This document shows positions 51,728 through 61,132 of a stretch of DNA of 64,000 nucleotides, one piece after another. Under the pieces are notes generated by a model. The model was not told where the DNA came from. It saw only the letters and a list, made by a program, of their open reading frames with translations, and searched no databases. Location: the NCBI GenBank assembly GCA_003222535.1, contig QHWJ01000236.1, forward strand, positions 22,939-86,938, in the 5' to 3' direction. The position numbers and the translations under genes are program-made. Positions within the stretch are counted from its first letter, which is position 1. Each line of letters begins with the position of its first letter. Source of the DNA: Acidobacteriota bacterium. GTDB lineage: Bacteria > Acidobacteriota > Vicinamibacteria > Vicinamibacterales > CAVVIG01.

Positions 51728-53572
51728 CTACCATCCTACTGCTTTGCCCGCGAGCTGCGCGTCCAGCCACTTCTCCAGCGGCGCGAAGTAGTCGAGAATC
51801 GCCGTCGCATCCATCTGCTTCGACCCGGTGAGCACCTCGAGCGCCTCCGGCCAGGGGCGCGACTGTCCCATCGACAACATCTTGTTCAGCCGTTCGCCGG
51901 CCGCCCTGCTCTCGTAGGTCGAGCAGCGATTCAGCGGCAGCGTGCAGCCCGCCGTCTTCGACAGCGCGCGGTGGAACTGGAACTGCAGGATCGCGGCGAG
52001 GAAATAGCGGGTGTACGGCGTGTTGTCCGGCACGTGGTACTTCGCCCCCGGATCGAAGAGCTCCTCGCCACGCGGTGAGGGCGGCGCGACGCCCTGATAT
52101 TTCAAGCGCAGATCCCACCAGGCCTTGTTGTACGCCGCCGGCGCCACGTCACCGGCGAACACCTTCCAGCGCCACTGGTCGATGAGGAGGCCGAACGGCA
52201 GGAAGGCGATCTTTTCGAGCGCGCGCTTCATCAGCAGGCCGATGTCCCGCGACGTGTCCGGCGCCTTGTCGAGCAGCCCGATCCTGACGAGGTATTCGGG
52301 CGTCACCGAGAGCGCGATCGTGTCGCCGATCGCCTCGTGGAAGCCGTCGTTCGCGGCGTCGCGGAACACGACCGGCAGATCCTTGTACGCGCGCTGGTAG
52401 AAGTTGTGCCCGAGCTCGTGGTGGATCGTCGTGAAATCCTCGGCCGTCCGCTCGATGCACATCTTGATGCGGATGTCCTCCAGCAGGTCGATGTCCCACG
52501 CGCTCGCGTGGCAGACGACGTCGCGGTCTTTCGGCCGGAGGAACAACGACCGTTCGAAAAACGTTTTGGGCAGCGGGGCGAAGCCGAGAGAGGTATAGAA
52601 GCGCTCCCCCGCGCGGACCATGTCGAGCGCCGGCATTTTGCGCTTCTCGAGGATGTCGGTCAGCGAAAAGCCGGCGTCGGCACGCGGGGGCGCGGCGAGC
52701 GGATAGATATTCGACCAGTCCTGCGCCCAGATGTTGCCGAGCAGGTGAGCCGGGATCGGCCCCGTCACCGGCACGGTCTCGCCGTATTTCTCATGAAGCT
52801 TCAGGCGCACGTAGGCGTGCAGCTTCACATAGAGCGGGCGCACCTGATCCCACAGCCGATCGAGCTCCTTCGTGAATGCGTCGGGCGGCATGTCGTACCG
52901 CGAGCGCCACATCGCGCCGGTGTCGGCGAAGCCGAGCTCTCTCGCGCCCTTGTTCGACAACTCGACGAAGCGCTGATAGTCCTTGCGCATCGGCGGCGCG
53001 ATGGTGTGCCACCCCTCCCATGCGGCTCGCAGCGCCTTTTCATCCCCCGGGGACGCGAGAATGTGCGTGACGTCGTCGATGTTCTTGCACGTGTCCGCTT
53101 TCGCGGCGTCGGCGCACCACTTGGCCTTGCCGTAGGCCGACTCGAGCCGCGCCATGATCTTCGAGAGCTCGTCGGACTCCTTCGGATCCGACGGCGACGC
53201 CAGGACGAGCGAGACCTTGAGCAGATTCAACTGCCGCCGCTCGTCGGCGGATACCTGCACGCCGTCGTATCTGGTGGCCTCTTTGGCGAACCGCGCCCCG
53301 GCCTCGCTGGCGGCCTGATTCGCGCGGGCGGCAAGCGCTTCGGTGTCGTCGGTGATGTAGGTCTGCTGAACCCAGCCGGCCTGACTCGCCTGGATTCCGA
53401 GCTTCAGCGACGTCGCGTTGGCGGTGTCGAGAAACGCCCTGGCGTCTGCGGCGGTCGGCGTAGACGAGGCCCCCGGGGCGCAACCGGATCCGGCAATGCA
53501 GATCGCGGCGCAGACCAGCAATTCTTGCCGGCGACGCTTCACCCGCAACGTCGCGACGAGGATCTTAGGCAT
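51728..53572 (-). CDS. M2-family zinc metallopeptidase (angiotensin-converting-enzyme type)
   Basis: This 614-residue peptidyl-dipeptidase-like protein has the zinc motif HHELGHNFY (about residue 382) with the downstream Glu in NDGFHEAIGDTIAL, the ACE pattern HEXXH-Glu. A hydrophobic N-terminus ending AGSGC may be a lipoprotein signal, though the lipobox is weak. The size matches single-domain bacterial ACE homologues. It should remove C-terminal dipeptides from peptides outside the cytoplasm. ATG 53572 is preferred because of GTGAGG upstream. Confidence 0.92.
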   Translation of the reverse strand: MPKILVATLRVKRRRQELLVCAAICIAGSGCAPGASSTPTAADARAFLDTANATSLKLGIQASQAGWVQQTYITDDTEALAARANQAASEAGARFAKEATRYDGVQVSADERRQLNLLKVSLVLASPSDPKESDELSKIMARLESAYGKAKWCADAAKADTCKNIDDVTHILASPGDEKALRAAWEGWHTIAPPMRKDYQRFVELSNKGARELGFADTGAMWRSRYDMPPDAFTKELDRLWDQVRPLYVKLHAYVRLKLHEKYGETVPVTGPIPAHLLGNIWAQDWSNIYPLAAPPRADAGFSLTDILEKRKMPALDMVRAGERFYTSLGFAPLPKTFFERSLFLRPKDRDVVCHASAWDIDLLEDIRIKMCIERTAEDFTTIHHELGHNFYQRAYKDLPVVFRDAANDGFHEAIGDTIALSVTPEYLVRIGLLDKAPDTSRDIGLLMKRALEKIAFLPFGLLIDQWRWKVFAGDVAPAAYNKAWWDLRLKYQGVAPPSPRGEELFDPGAKYHVPDNTPYTRYFLAAILQFQFHRALSKTAGCTLPLNRCSTYESRAAGERLNKMLSMGQSRPWPEALEVLTGSKQMDATAILDYFAPLEKWLDAQLAGKAVGW

Positions 53573-53611
53573 CCAGCACCTCACACTGTCACGCTGAAAT
53601 CGCGCCCGCGT

Positions 53612-53860
53612 TTAACGCAGAGAGCGCAGAGCTCGCAGAGACAAGAGCTTAAACCACGAAAGACACGAAAGGCACGAAAGGCACGAAAAGACTGAGCGCG
53701 CGACAGCCCGCTTCGTGGCGGCCGGCTCTGCCGGCCGCTGTCGCACGCGCATCTCTGCGTGCTCAGCGGTCTCTGCGTTCAAACGGTTGTCTTTTCGTGC
53801 TCTTCGGGCGTTTCGTGAATTTCGTGTGTTTCGTGTCTTCGTGATCTTCGCGGTAGAAGC
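53612..53860. repeat. Nested inverted repeat block (CGCAGAGAG and CACGAAAGG families)
   Basis: ACGCAGAGAGCGCAGAGCTC and CACGAAAGGCACGAAAGGCA are mirrored by CTCTGCGTGCTCAGCGGTCT and TTTCGTGAATTTCGTGTGTT, with the palindrome GCGGCCGGCTCTGCCGGCCGC in the middle (53718). It covers the whole 297-bp gap. Confidence 0.88.
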
Positions 53861-53869
53861 TCTGCCTCT

Positions 53870-55234
53870 CTAAGCCGGCCGGATGTTCACGTTCGTGTGG
53901 AAGAAGTTCTCGGGATCGTAGACGGCCTTGAGCTGCCTGAGCCGCTCGTAATTGGGGCCGTAGGCGACGGCCGCCGGATTCCCGGTCTCGTCGTGGTCGA
54001 GATAGTTCACATACCGCGTGCCGCCGAAAAATGGACCGAGCGCGGCGTAGGTGTCCCGGCCCCAGGCGATGCCGCGGTCGGTCGCCGCGGGGTCGCTCCA
54101 CTGCGAGATGATCACGACATTGAAGCCGGTGATGCGCATGGCGCAGGCGGTCTGATCCACGGGCACCCGGCTCGCAGCCCCGTGAAAGTGTTCGATCACG
54201 ATCATGCTCTCCGGCGATGGACACGCCTGGAAGCAGTCGAGCAGCGTTCGGATGGCTTCGTCGCTGAGGTCCGTCAGAAACTGCGACTTCCAGTAGTTGA
54301 GCGCGCCCTTCGGGAACGCCGGATCGAGGATGGTGTTGAGCGCGCTGTACGGAATCGGCCCCATCATGTCCATGATCGGAGAGCCGAAGACCTTGATCGG
54401 ACGAATGGCGGCCTCGCCGTCGGCCAGCGAGCCGCAGTGGCCGCCGACGATGCCCACGAGCTTTGCGCCAGAGCCATCCGGCGCCGTTTGCAGGCCGGCG
54501 ACGAACATCACCTCCTCGGGCAGCGACGCGCACGTATCGCGGAAGAACCGCAGGACCTCCACAGCGTGCTGCACCGGATGCGCGACGACGCCGCCGGTGA
54601 TGATCGGCCCCACCGGATGCAGCGCGTATTCGAGCGACGCCGCGATGCCGAAGTTGCCGCCGCCTCCACGGATCGCCCAGAAAAGATCCGGGTTCTCGTC
54701 GGCGCTGGCGCGCCGGATCGTCCCGTCGGCCATCACCATCTCGGCCGACCGCAGGTTGTCGAGGGCGAGGCCGTACTTCGGCATCAGCCAGCCCAGACCG
54801 CCGCCGAGCGTCAGGCCGGCGATGCCGGTGGTCGACACCACGCCGCCGGTCGTCGCGAGACCGTGGAGCTGGGTCTCTCGGTTCAGCTCCTTCCAGAGCA
54901 CGCCGCCTTGCGCCCGCGCCGTGCGCGCGCGTGGGTCGACGTGAATTCCCTTCATCGGCGACAGATCGATCATCAACCCGCCGTCGATCGTGGCGCGCCC
55001 CGCGACGTTGTGCCCGCCGCCGCGCACGGCCACGTCGACGTTCATCGCCCCTGCCAGCTTCACGGCGTCGGCGATGTCGGCGACGCCGCGGCAGCGCGCG
55101 ATCAGAACCGGTCGTTTGTCCACGAGCCCGTTGTGAACGCGGCGGGCGTCGTCATAGGCGGGGTCGGTCGGCTGCAGGAGCTGTCCGGCGAATGAAGCGG
55201 CAATCTGATCAATGGTCGTGATCGACGACGACAT
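53870..55234 (-). CDS. FAD-linked oxidoreductase, berberine-bridge-enzyme type
   Basis: This 454-residue oxidase has a PCMH-type FAD domain with RGGGHNVAGRAT (His for covalent FAD attachment), GVVSTTGIAGLTLGGGLGWL (the flavin pyrophosphate motif), WAIRGGGGNFGI, and the C-terminal BBE motif NYERLRQLKAVYDPENFF. It oxidises an unknown alcohol or sugar, probably releasing H2O2. No signal peptide is visible. Start 55234 gives MSSSITTIDQ, the natural N-terminus; an upstream frame extension contains repeat sequence. Confidence 0.93.
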   Translation of the reverse strand: MSSSITTIDQIAASFAGQLLQPTDPAYDDARRVHNGLVDKRPVLIARCRGVADIADAVKLAGAMNVDVAVRGGGHNVAGRATIDGGLMIDLSPMKGIHVDPRARTARAQGGVLWKELNRETQLHGLATTGGVVSTTGIAGLTLGGGLGWLMPKYGLALDNLRSAEMVMADGTIRRASADENPDLFWAIRGGGGNFGIAASLEYALHPVGPIITGGVVAHPVQHAVEVLRFFRDTCASLPEEVMFVAGLQTAPDGSGAKLVGIVGGHCGSLADGEAAIRPIKVFGSPIMDMMGPIPYSALNTILDPAFPKGALNYWKSQFLTDLSDEAIRTLLDCFQACPSPESMIVIEHFHGAASRVPVDQTACAMRITGFNVVIISQWSDPAATDRGIAWGRDTYAALGPFFGGTRYVNYLDHDETGNPAAVAYGPNYERLRQLKAVYDPENFFHTNVNIRPA

Positions 55235-55310
55235 CGTGGACCTCCATGCGTGGCGTGAAAAGGCAAATCCTAACATGCTCCGCCGCTCAGTGCCCTTGCG
55301 GGCATCGCTC

Positions 55311-55450
55311 GACTGACCAGCCTCCGCCAAGGCTTCGGCGGTCCGCCCTAGCTTCAGCGAAGGCGGAAAGCCTCGCGCTCCGTCGATCTTCTGAGAGCGA
55401 GCCTTTCAGCGAGCTCGTACGTATCTTCGGAGGGCGAGCCTTTCAGGCGA
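55311..55450. repeat. 68-nt element (inverted relative to FtsX copies) plus GAGCGAGCCTTTCAG element
   Basis: 55311-55378 is the reverse complement of the FtsX copies at 29391 and 29587. It is followed by TCCGTCGATCTTCTGAGAGC and two GCGAGCCTTTCAGGCGAGC-type elements (to 55450). The remaining 55451-55558 shows no gene. Confidence 0.93.
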
Positions 55451-55558
55451 GCCTCGTGCCCCTACTGCGGGAGAAGCGGCTGCATCGAGACGCTCCTGTC
55501 CGGGCCCGGCCTGGCGCGAGATTACGTGGAGCACGGCGGGGCGGCGCGGCGGTGGGAC

Positions 55559-55622
55559 GCTCAACTCTCAACGCTCAACTGCATTTGAACGCTGAGACTT
55601 GAGAGTTGAGACTTGAGAGTTG
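55559..55622. repeat. Inverted CTCTCAA heptamer array
   Basis: CTCAACTCTCAACGCTCAAC faces TTGAGAGTTGAGACTTGAGA across GCATTTGAACGC. It ends at the stop codon of the VWA gene. Confidence 0.9.
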
Positions 55623-56726
55623 TTACCGGGTCAGCATCCACACCAGCGTCAACGCGACGGCCGCGCCTGCAGCCTGCAGCCACAACTCGATCCGTTCCTG
55701 CAGGAACAGCAGGCCCGCTGACATCAGGGCGGCCGCGGCCAGCAGGAACCGCCAGTACAACTCCTCGTTCGCGACCTCGAGGCCGCGCGATCCCGCCCGC
55801 CGCCGCGCCGAGTCGATGATGCGGTTCGAGATCTCGCGGTCGCCTTCGCGATCGAGTTCGAGATACTCGCCGCCGCCGGTGCTCGCGATCATCGCAAGCG
55901 ACTGGCGGTCGAGCGACGCGCGAATGGGCGGCTCCCGAGGCGACGTGTCGTTCGGCTTGCGCTCGGGCTCGGGAATGAACCCGCCGATCGTGGTGCCGAC
56001 GCCGACGACGTAGACCGGCACGTCGTTGGAGCGGGCAAGCTTGAGCGATCGCGCCACCTCGCCGCTCCACGCCTGGCCGTCGGTGACGAGGACGAACGTT
56101 TTGGCGTTCGGCGACTTGCCGTACAGCTCCTGATCTTTCTCGATGAGCCGCATGCCCCAGGCGATGCCGAGCTCGATGTTGGTGTCCCACGACGTGTCGT
56201 CCTCGAGGCGGAACGGAGACTCGTGCGCGAGATGATCGAGGAAGAAAAAGAACGTGTTGGGATCCTTCGTGAGCCGCACCTGCGGCGCGGCAATGTGCGC
56301 GAAGAGCGCCATCGCCATCCGATCGTCCTTCCACGCGAGCGACTCGCCGAGCACGCGCAGGAAGCGCATCGCCCGCTGCCACCGGTTGCCCGCGACGTCG
56401 GGCGTCCACATCGACGCGGAGCCGTCCTGCAGGATGACGAGATCGACACCGGCGGTCCGCACCAGCGCGGTCGCGGCCGACGGCCGCGAAAGCGCCACGG
56501 TGACGCAGGCGCTCGAGAGAATGAGGCACAGCCAGAACACCAGGCTGCCGAAAATCGGGAAGCGCTCGCGCACGGGCAGCCGCCGATGCTGGCGAAAGCG
56601 CCGCGCGTCGCGCCGCCGCGCGGCGAGCTGATACCCCCAGCCGACCAGGAGCAAGCCCGGCGCAATCAGCAGCCACAAGTACTCCGGCGCCGCAAACCGT
56701 ACAGTCTCGAGATTGATGTCTGGCAA
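55623..56726 (-). CDS. VWA-domain membrane protein (BatA/BatB-like)
   Basis: This 367-residue protein has N-terminal helices at about 13-30 (YLWLLIAPGLLLVGWGY) and 60-80, then a VWA domain with MIDAS VILQDGSASMW and VTDGQAW, and a C-terminal helix (LLAAAALMSAGLLFLQ and LWLQAAGAAVALTLVWML). It is the last gene of the moxR operon. Its partner VWA protein of the same length is at 57782. Such proteins are implicated in oxidative-stress or envelope functions. Confidence 0.9.
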   Translation of the reverse strand: MPDINLETVRFAAPEYLWLLIAPGLLLVGWGYQLAARRRDARRFRQHRRLPVRERFPIFGSLVFWLCLILSSACVTVALSRPSAATALVRTAGVDLVILQDGSASMWTPDVAGNRWQRAMRFLRVLGESLAWKDDRMAMALFAHIAAPQVRLTKDPNTFFFFLDHLAHESPFRLEDDTSWDTNIELGIAWGMRLIEKDQELYGKSPNAKTFVLVTDGQAWSGEVARSLKLARSNDVPVYVVGVGTTIGGFIPEPERKPNDTSPREPPIRASLDRQSLAMIASTGGGEYLELDREGDREISNRIIDSARRRAGSRGLEVANEELYWRFLLAAAALMSAGLLFLQERIELWLQAAGAAVALTLVWMLTR

Positions 56727-56756
56727 TTCTCAACTCACAACTTTCAACGCTTCAAA

Positions 56757-56879
56757 ACGCGTAGGGCGACCTTTTTAGGGTCGCCGACGGCGAAAGCCTC
56801 GCCCTCCGGCGTAGCGACCACTTCCCATCCCCAGTCCCCAGTCCCCAGTCCCCAGTCCCCAGTCCCCAGTCCCCAGCTC
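56757..56879. repeat. GTAGGGCGACC palindrome plus seven CCCCAGT heptamers
   Basis: GTAGGGCGACCTTTTTAGGG with inverse GTCGCC (56761-56800) and GGCGAAAGCCTCGCCCTCCG is followed by CCCCAGTCCCCAGTCCCCAG and more, up to the stop codon of the next minus-strand gene. Confidence 0.92.
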
Positions 56880-57641
56880 CTACCCCTTGCGGATCTTTTG
56901 ACCACCTTTTCCAGCGTCCGGTGCGTCCTTTCGCTCTTCTCCGCGTTTGGGGATGACGATCTTGAACTGGTTCATGTCCGTGGCCGGCGGCGGGCCGCCG
57001 GGCTTCCCGTGCAGCGTCGAGCCGGAAGGAAGATCCTGCTCGTCGGTCGGCCGCAGTTGCGGCCTCGCCGCGTTCTTCGCCGTCACGGCGGGCCGCCCGC
57101 GGGCGAGCATCTCGCGCGCGCGGATGGCGAACTCGTAGTTGTACGCGGCGTCCACGGCCCGCGTCTCGCACGCCTGAGCGCCCGCGGCACAGCCCGACGC
57201 CTGAGTTTTCAGGACTTCGCCGTAGCTCTTGACGACGTTGTCCAGGCGCCGGGACGCGTCGCCGCGGTCCGTCGCGTTCTGGCTCGCGCGAAACGCCCCG
57301 TTCGCCGACAGAAACAGAATCGTGGGATCGCTCTCGGTGACGACGCCGTTTGCGTCATGGTGGGGCGCGATCGCGGCGTAGTCCGACCGCCAGTAGCCGG
57401 CTGAGGCGCGGGCGTCGCGCACGTCATTCTCGGCTGCCGGGCCGAGCACCGGCACTCGCCGCTCGACGCCCAGCGACTGCTCGACTTCGTCGCCTTCGGT
57501 GTCCGCGTCGGCGTAGCGCAGCGTCGCCAGCTGTTTGTGGACGTCCGCGAGACGGCTCTCGGTGTGACCGGCAATCCAGAATGCGCCGCCTGCCAGCGCG
57601 AGCACGACGGCGGCAATGAAGGGACCGAAAACTGACTTCAT
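56880..57641 (-). CDS. Membrane-anchored hypothetical protein of the moxR operon
   Basis: This 253-residue protein has one N-terminal helix (FIAAVVLALAGGAFWIAGHT) followed by an extracytoplasmic helical part (LADVHKQLATLRYADADTEG, VQSLGVERRVPVLGP) with four cysteines near CAAGAQACETR, and a Lys/Arg-rich tail. I do not recognise a family; the repeats resemble tetratricopeptide-like helices only loosely. It sits between two VWA genes, so a partner role is likely. Confidence 0.75.
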   Translation of the reverse strand: MKSVFGPFIAAVVLALAGGAFWIAGHTESRLADVHKQLATLRYADADTEGDEVEQSLGVERRVPVLGPAAENDVRDARASAGYWRSDYAAIAPHHDANGVVTESDPTILFLSANGAFRASQNATDRGDASRRLDNVVKSYGEVLKTQASGCAAGAQACETRAVDAAYNYEFAIRAREMLARGRPAVTAKNAARPQLRPTDEQDLPSGSTLHGKPGGPPPATDMNQFKIVIPKRGEERKDAPDAGKGGQKIRKG

Positions 57642-57694
57642 GGTGACCTCACACGAAGGGCCTGAACAGCGTCTCAGGAACCTACATTAACCGC

Positions 57695-57778
57695 CGGGAC
57701 CGCTGAGACCGCAGAGAAAACCTTGGGTTTCTCGGCGATCTCGGCGTGCTCTGCGGTAAAACGTTGCATCTCTTCATA
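57695..57778. repeat. Inverted CGCAGAGAA-type array
   Basis: ACCGCTGAGACCGCAGAGAA is mirrored by TTTCTCGGCGATCTCGGCG and GCTCTGCGGT across CCTTGG. It is in the spacer between two operon genes. Confidence 0.85.
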
Positions 57779-57781
57779 AAC

Positions 57782-58885
57782 CTACGGGAATTTTCGAAAA
57801 TACGGCACCGTCAACTGCAACACCAGCGCGACGGTCCAGAGGCCGGCCGCGATGAACGCGTAGCCTCCGAACTTCGGCTGCTGGCTGCTGTAGCGCCTCA
57901 CGTCCACCCGTCCCGCCGAGCGGCGATCGATCTCCTTGATCGCGGTCAGGATCATCGATTCGTCTCCAGCGGCATAGAATCTGCCGCCGGTGGCTTCGAC
58001 CGCCGGCTTCCAGATGTCGTCGGGCAGCACGGCGCCGAGCGTCTTGTTGTAGCTGGTGCGGATGAAATAGACGGGAATCTTCGTCGCCACCGCGCCCGCG
58101 AGAATCTCCGACACGTGTTTGCCGTGAATCGTCACCTGCGTGTCCTGGCCGTCGCTGAAGATCAGCATCAGGTTGCCGGAGGCGTCGAGGAAATCGAACG
58201 CCTTGAACAGTCCGACGCCCTGCTCGATCGCGGCCCCGATCGTCGTGCCCTGATCGGGGAACTTCATGAACTCGGTCCAGTCGCCGATGAGCGAGAGGCT
58301 CAGCAGGATGTTGTCGTAGTCGGTCGTGAACGGCGTCACGACGTACGCCTCGTCGCCGAATTCGATGAGCCCGATGAGGTCGTGGTACTTGCCGCTGATG
58401 CGCTGCCGGACGAACGCCTCGGCCGCGGCGACCGTGGTGAAGAACGTCGCTTCGTTCGGTGCCTTGGAGTTGAGATGCGCCGCCGGAAAGCGCGCCATCA
58501 TGCTGGACGAGGCGTCGATCATCAGGGCGATGCGGCGGCCGGGGAAGCTGACCTGCTCGTGCGTCAGAGACGAATACGGGTCGGCGAGCGCCAGCACGAA
58601 GAACGGCAGGCCCGCGAGGACCAGCAGCAGCGCGCCGTGGCGGACGATGGAGATCCACGATCCGCCGCTCCAGTCGAGGACGGCGGGGAGCGCCACCTGC
58701 GTGCGCCCGGCCCTGGTCCGCGTGAGCGCGCGGCCCGCGAGCACCGCCGCCGACAGCCCGATCAGGATCACCGCCGCGATGATCGCGTCGTTGCGATGGG
58801 TGAACAGCAGGTCCGCCGCCCGCGCGTTGCGCCACTCGAAGATGGCTTCCCGGATGACGGCCGGGACCTGGGTTATCGGGACCAC
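57782..58885 (-). CDS. VWA-domain membrane protein (BatA-like)
   Basis: This 367-residue protein starts at GTG 58885 and overlaps the preceding gene by 13 bp. Membrane helices are IIAAVILIGLSAAVLAG and LLLVLAGLPFFVLAL, and the VWA domain has MIDAS LMIDASSSMMARF, VVTPFTTD and IFSDGQDTQV. A C-terminal helix GGYAFIAAGLWTVALVLQLT follows. It is the same length as the VWA protein at 55623, as BatA/BatB pairs are. Confidence 0.9.
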   Translation of the reverse strand: MVPITQVPAVIREAIFEWRNARAADLLFTHRNDAIIAAVILIGLSAAVLAGRALTRTRAGRTQVALPAVLDWSGGSWISIVRHGALLLVLAGLPFFVLALADPYSSLTHEQVSFPGRRIALMIDASSSMMARFPAAHLNSKAPNEATFFTTVAAAEAFVRQRISGKYHDLIGLIEFGDEAYVVTPFTTDYDNILLSLSLIGDWTEFMKFPDQGTTIGAAIEQGVGLFKAFDFLDASGNLMLIFSDGQDTQVTIHGKHVSEILAGAVATKIPVYFIRTSYNKTLGAVLPDDIWKPAVEATGGRFYAAGDESMILTAIKEIDRRSAGRVDVRRYSSQQPKFGGYAFIAAGLWTVALVLQLTVPYFRKFP

Positions 58886-60090
58886 GCGCGGTTGTCCAAT
58901 GCCCGGCCGGCTCGCCAGGCGGCGAGGCGCTTCAGGAACCACATCTGCTCGATCTTCATCCGTCGCAGCACCCCGACGCCGTCCGCCAGCGCCCGGTCCA
59001 GCGCCGCGTCGTCCATGGCCGTCTCGCGGCCGTACTGTGCGATGGTGAGCGCGCTCAGGGCCTGCTCGAGCGATTCGAGAAACGCGGTGCGCCTCGCGCC
59101 TGACGAGGCCGCCGCGCGAGCGAGCTCGTCCGCGACCGTTTGCCGCGTGATCGCTCCCGATACCGAGATGCGCTTCCCGCGCAGCCAGCCCGCCCGGAGC
59201 ACGAGCCGGCCCGGTTCCGTGGACTCTGGATTGCCGGCCGCCGATTGCGGGCTCTGCGGGATGGCCGGCAGGTGGCCGACGCGCCGGCCGACGGCATACG
59301 TGGCGGCGATGCGCAGCGCCGCCAGCGCGCGTCCCGCGAGCTCGGGCGACCATCCGTCGTTTTCGCGCTGCCGCCGCACCGCCGTGAGCTCCCGGCCGAC
59401 GCCGCGCAGGATCGTGGCGTCGCCGATCAGGCGATCGCTCGTCGCGGCCGGCTTGCGGTATCGCGCGAAGAGCCGGACGAGCGCGAGCAGCGCCACGAGC
59501 CCGGCGAGGACGAGCAGCACGCCTCCGATCACGACCAGGAGGTTGGCGCGGAACGCGCGCTGATCGAGGTCGCTGAAGGTTTCAGCCGGCGTGTCGCGGA
59601 TGTCGGACGCGTCGCCCGGCACGAGCGACAGGACGCGCACCGACTGCGCCGGCAGGACGTAGGACTGGTCGCGCCCCTGCAGCGACGTGTTCTGCCCGAC
59701 CTTGCTCTGCACGCGGTAGCTGAGCTTGGTCTCCGGCAGCGCCGCATCCCGTCCGAACAGGTTCTCGGCAATCAGACGAAGCCGGTACTCGTACTGGAAA
59801 AAGCGGCGCAGGTCGGTCCGGAGATCGGCGCCGTGCGAGCCGCCGAGCACCTCGAACGGCGCGAACTGCACGACCGAGGGCTCCAGCCGCGACTGATCGA
59901 CGACGACGGTGGCGGCGTCGCTCTCGAGCACGGCGCACGTGAGCACGACCGTGAACGGCTCGCCCACGCGAACGGCGCCGGCGCTCGTCCGCCACCAGCA
60001 CTGCAGCGGGTCGGTCTGGACGTTTTGAGCCCGTGCGGTCGCGACGAGCGCGGCGAACAGAGCAAACGTGAGCGCAACGCGTCGAACCAT
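58873..60090 (-). CDS. BatD-like exported membrane protein of the moxR operon
   Basis: This 405-residue protein has a signal peptide (VALTFALFAALVATARAQ), beta-rich extracytoplasmic part (VGEPFTVVLTCAVLESD, YEYRLRLIAENLFG) of the BatD/oxygen-tolerance kind, one central membrane helix (LLVVIGGVLLVLAGLVALLAL), and a cytoplasmic tail. Start 60090 (MVRRV) is preferred over 60102. Its stop codon overlaps the next gene's start by 13 bp. Confidence 0.8.
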   Translation of the reverse strand: MVRRVALTFALFAALVATARAQNVQTDPLQCWWRTSAGAVRVGEPFTVVLTCAVLESDAATVVVDQSRLEPSVVQFAPFEVLGGSHGADLRTDLRRFFQYEYRLRLIAENLFGRDAALPETKLSYRVQSKVGQNTSLQGRDQSYVLPAQSVRVLSLVPGDASDIRDTPAETFSDLDQRAFRANLLVVIGGVLLVLAGLVALLALVRLFARYRKPAATSDRLIGDATILRGVGRELTAVRRQRENDGWSPELAGRALAALRIAATYAVGRRVGHLPAIPQSPQSAAGNPESTEPGRLVLRAGWLRGKRISVSGAITRQTVADELARAAASSGARRTAFLESLEQALSALTIAQYGRETAMDDAALDRALADGVGVLRRMKIEQMWFLKRLAAWRAGRALDNRAWSR

Positions 60091-60123
60091 GTTTTCAGTC
60101 ACCTTTGTGCCACATTTTCGCCT

Positions 60124-60166
60124 GTCCCGTATTTTTTTGCGGTCTTCGTGTATTTCGTGGTTCTGC
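60124..60166. repeat. Short CACGAAATA-type repeat in an operon spacer
   Basis: The minus-strand form CCACGAAATACACGAAGACC is present between the DUF58 and BatD-like genes. Confidence 0.75.
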
Positions 60167-61090
60167 CTAGGCTGCTTTCCTCAACCGTCTTTCGGCAATG
60201 AACTCGCTGAGCGCGATCGCGGTCTGCTGCTCGTCGACGCCGATGCGCAGGACGTCGAGGTCCGCCGCCTTCGCCATCCGCGCGACCTCGTCCTGCCACG
60301 TGCGGGTGCGGGCGGAGAGGGTGCGAAGCGCGCGGCGCGACATCACCTTCGACCGGCCGGTCTCGACGTCGAACGCCTCGATCCATCCGGCCGAAATCGG
60401 CGGCAGCTCGAATGCGAACGCGCTGTCGATGAGCACGATGAACACGTCGTGCGAGGAGTTCAGGTGGCCGAGCTCCTGCAGTACCGCCCCGGCTCCGTCG
60501 AACAGGAAGTCGGAAATCACCGGCACCATCGACGTCTTCCGCATGAAACCGGCCAGAGACATGCTGAGGCTGTCGGCGCGCTTGAGCGGTTGCAGTCCGG
60601 TCTGGAACTGGTACGCGTCGAGGCAGTGGATCACCTGGTTCTTGCCGATGCGCGGCCGGATCGCGGCGAGCTGCTCGAACTGCGCGTCGAACGTGATCAG
60701 GCCGAACATGTCCTGAAAGAACACCGCGGACATGCCGATGGTGCCGATCGTGCGGGCGATCGCCGCGGCGATCGGAATACCGTCGATGCCGCAGCGGGTC
60801 GAGAGCGAGCCGTCCGCGACGGCGATGACCGTCGCCGTGCTCCGCTGCTCGAACTCGCGGACCACCATCGGGCTGAAATTGGTCAGCGTCGACTGCGGCC
60901 AGTCGATGTTCGACATGCGGTCGCCCGCCTGCCAGTCGCGCAGGCCGACGAAGTCGAACCCGGATCCGCGAAACAGGCTGCGATGCTCGCCGATTGCGAA
61001 CTCGCGCATGCGGCGCATGATGAGCAGCTCGATTTCGGTGAGCTCCGACAGGTTCACGAAGGGCTCGACGTCCTGCTCTCTCGTTCTCAT
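60167..61090 (-). CDS. DUF58-domain protein
   Basis: This 307-residue soluble protein has the DUF58 core GSGFDFVGLRDWQAGDRMSN with IDWPQS, followed by VREFEQRSTATVIAVADGS, a VWA-like fold whose MIDAS is degenerate. DUF58 proteins always accompany MoxR ATPases. The gene is second in the operon, 42 bp after moxR. Confidence 0.93.
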   Translation of the reverse strand: MRTREQDVEPFVNLSELTEIELLIMRRMREFAIGEHRSLFRGSGFDFVGLRDWQAGDRMSNIDWPQSTLTNFSPMVVREFEQRSTATVIAVADGSLSTRCGIDGIPIAAAIARTIGTIGMSAVFFQDMFGLITFDAQFEQLAAIRPRIGKNQVIHCLDAYQFQTGLQPLKRADSLSMSLAGFMRKTSMVPVISDFLFDGAGAVLQELGHLNSSHDVFIVLIDSAFAFELPPISAGWIEAFDVETGRSKVMSRRALRTLSARTRTWQDEVARMAKAADLDVLRIGVDEQQTAIALSEFIAERRLRKAA

Positions 61091-61092
61091 GA

Positions 61093-61126
61093 AATTTCAG
61101 ACTTCAGACTTCAGACTTCAGACTTC
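61093..61126. repeat. TCAGACT heptamer array in the moxR-DUF58 spacer
   Basis: Four copies of TCAGACT/CAGACTT occupy nearly the whole 42-bp spacer between two operon genes, so the transcript must read through it. Confidence 0.92.
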
Positions 61127-61132
61127 CGCATT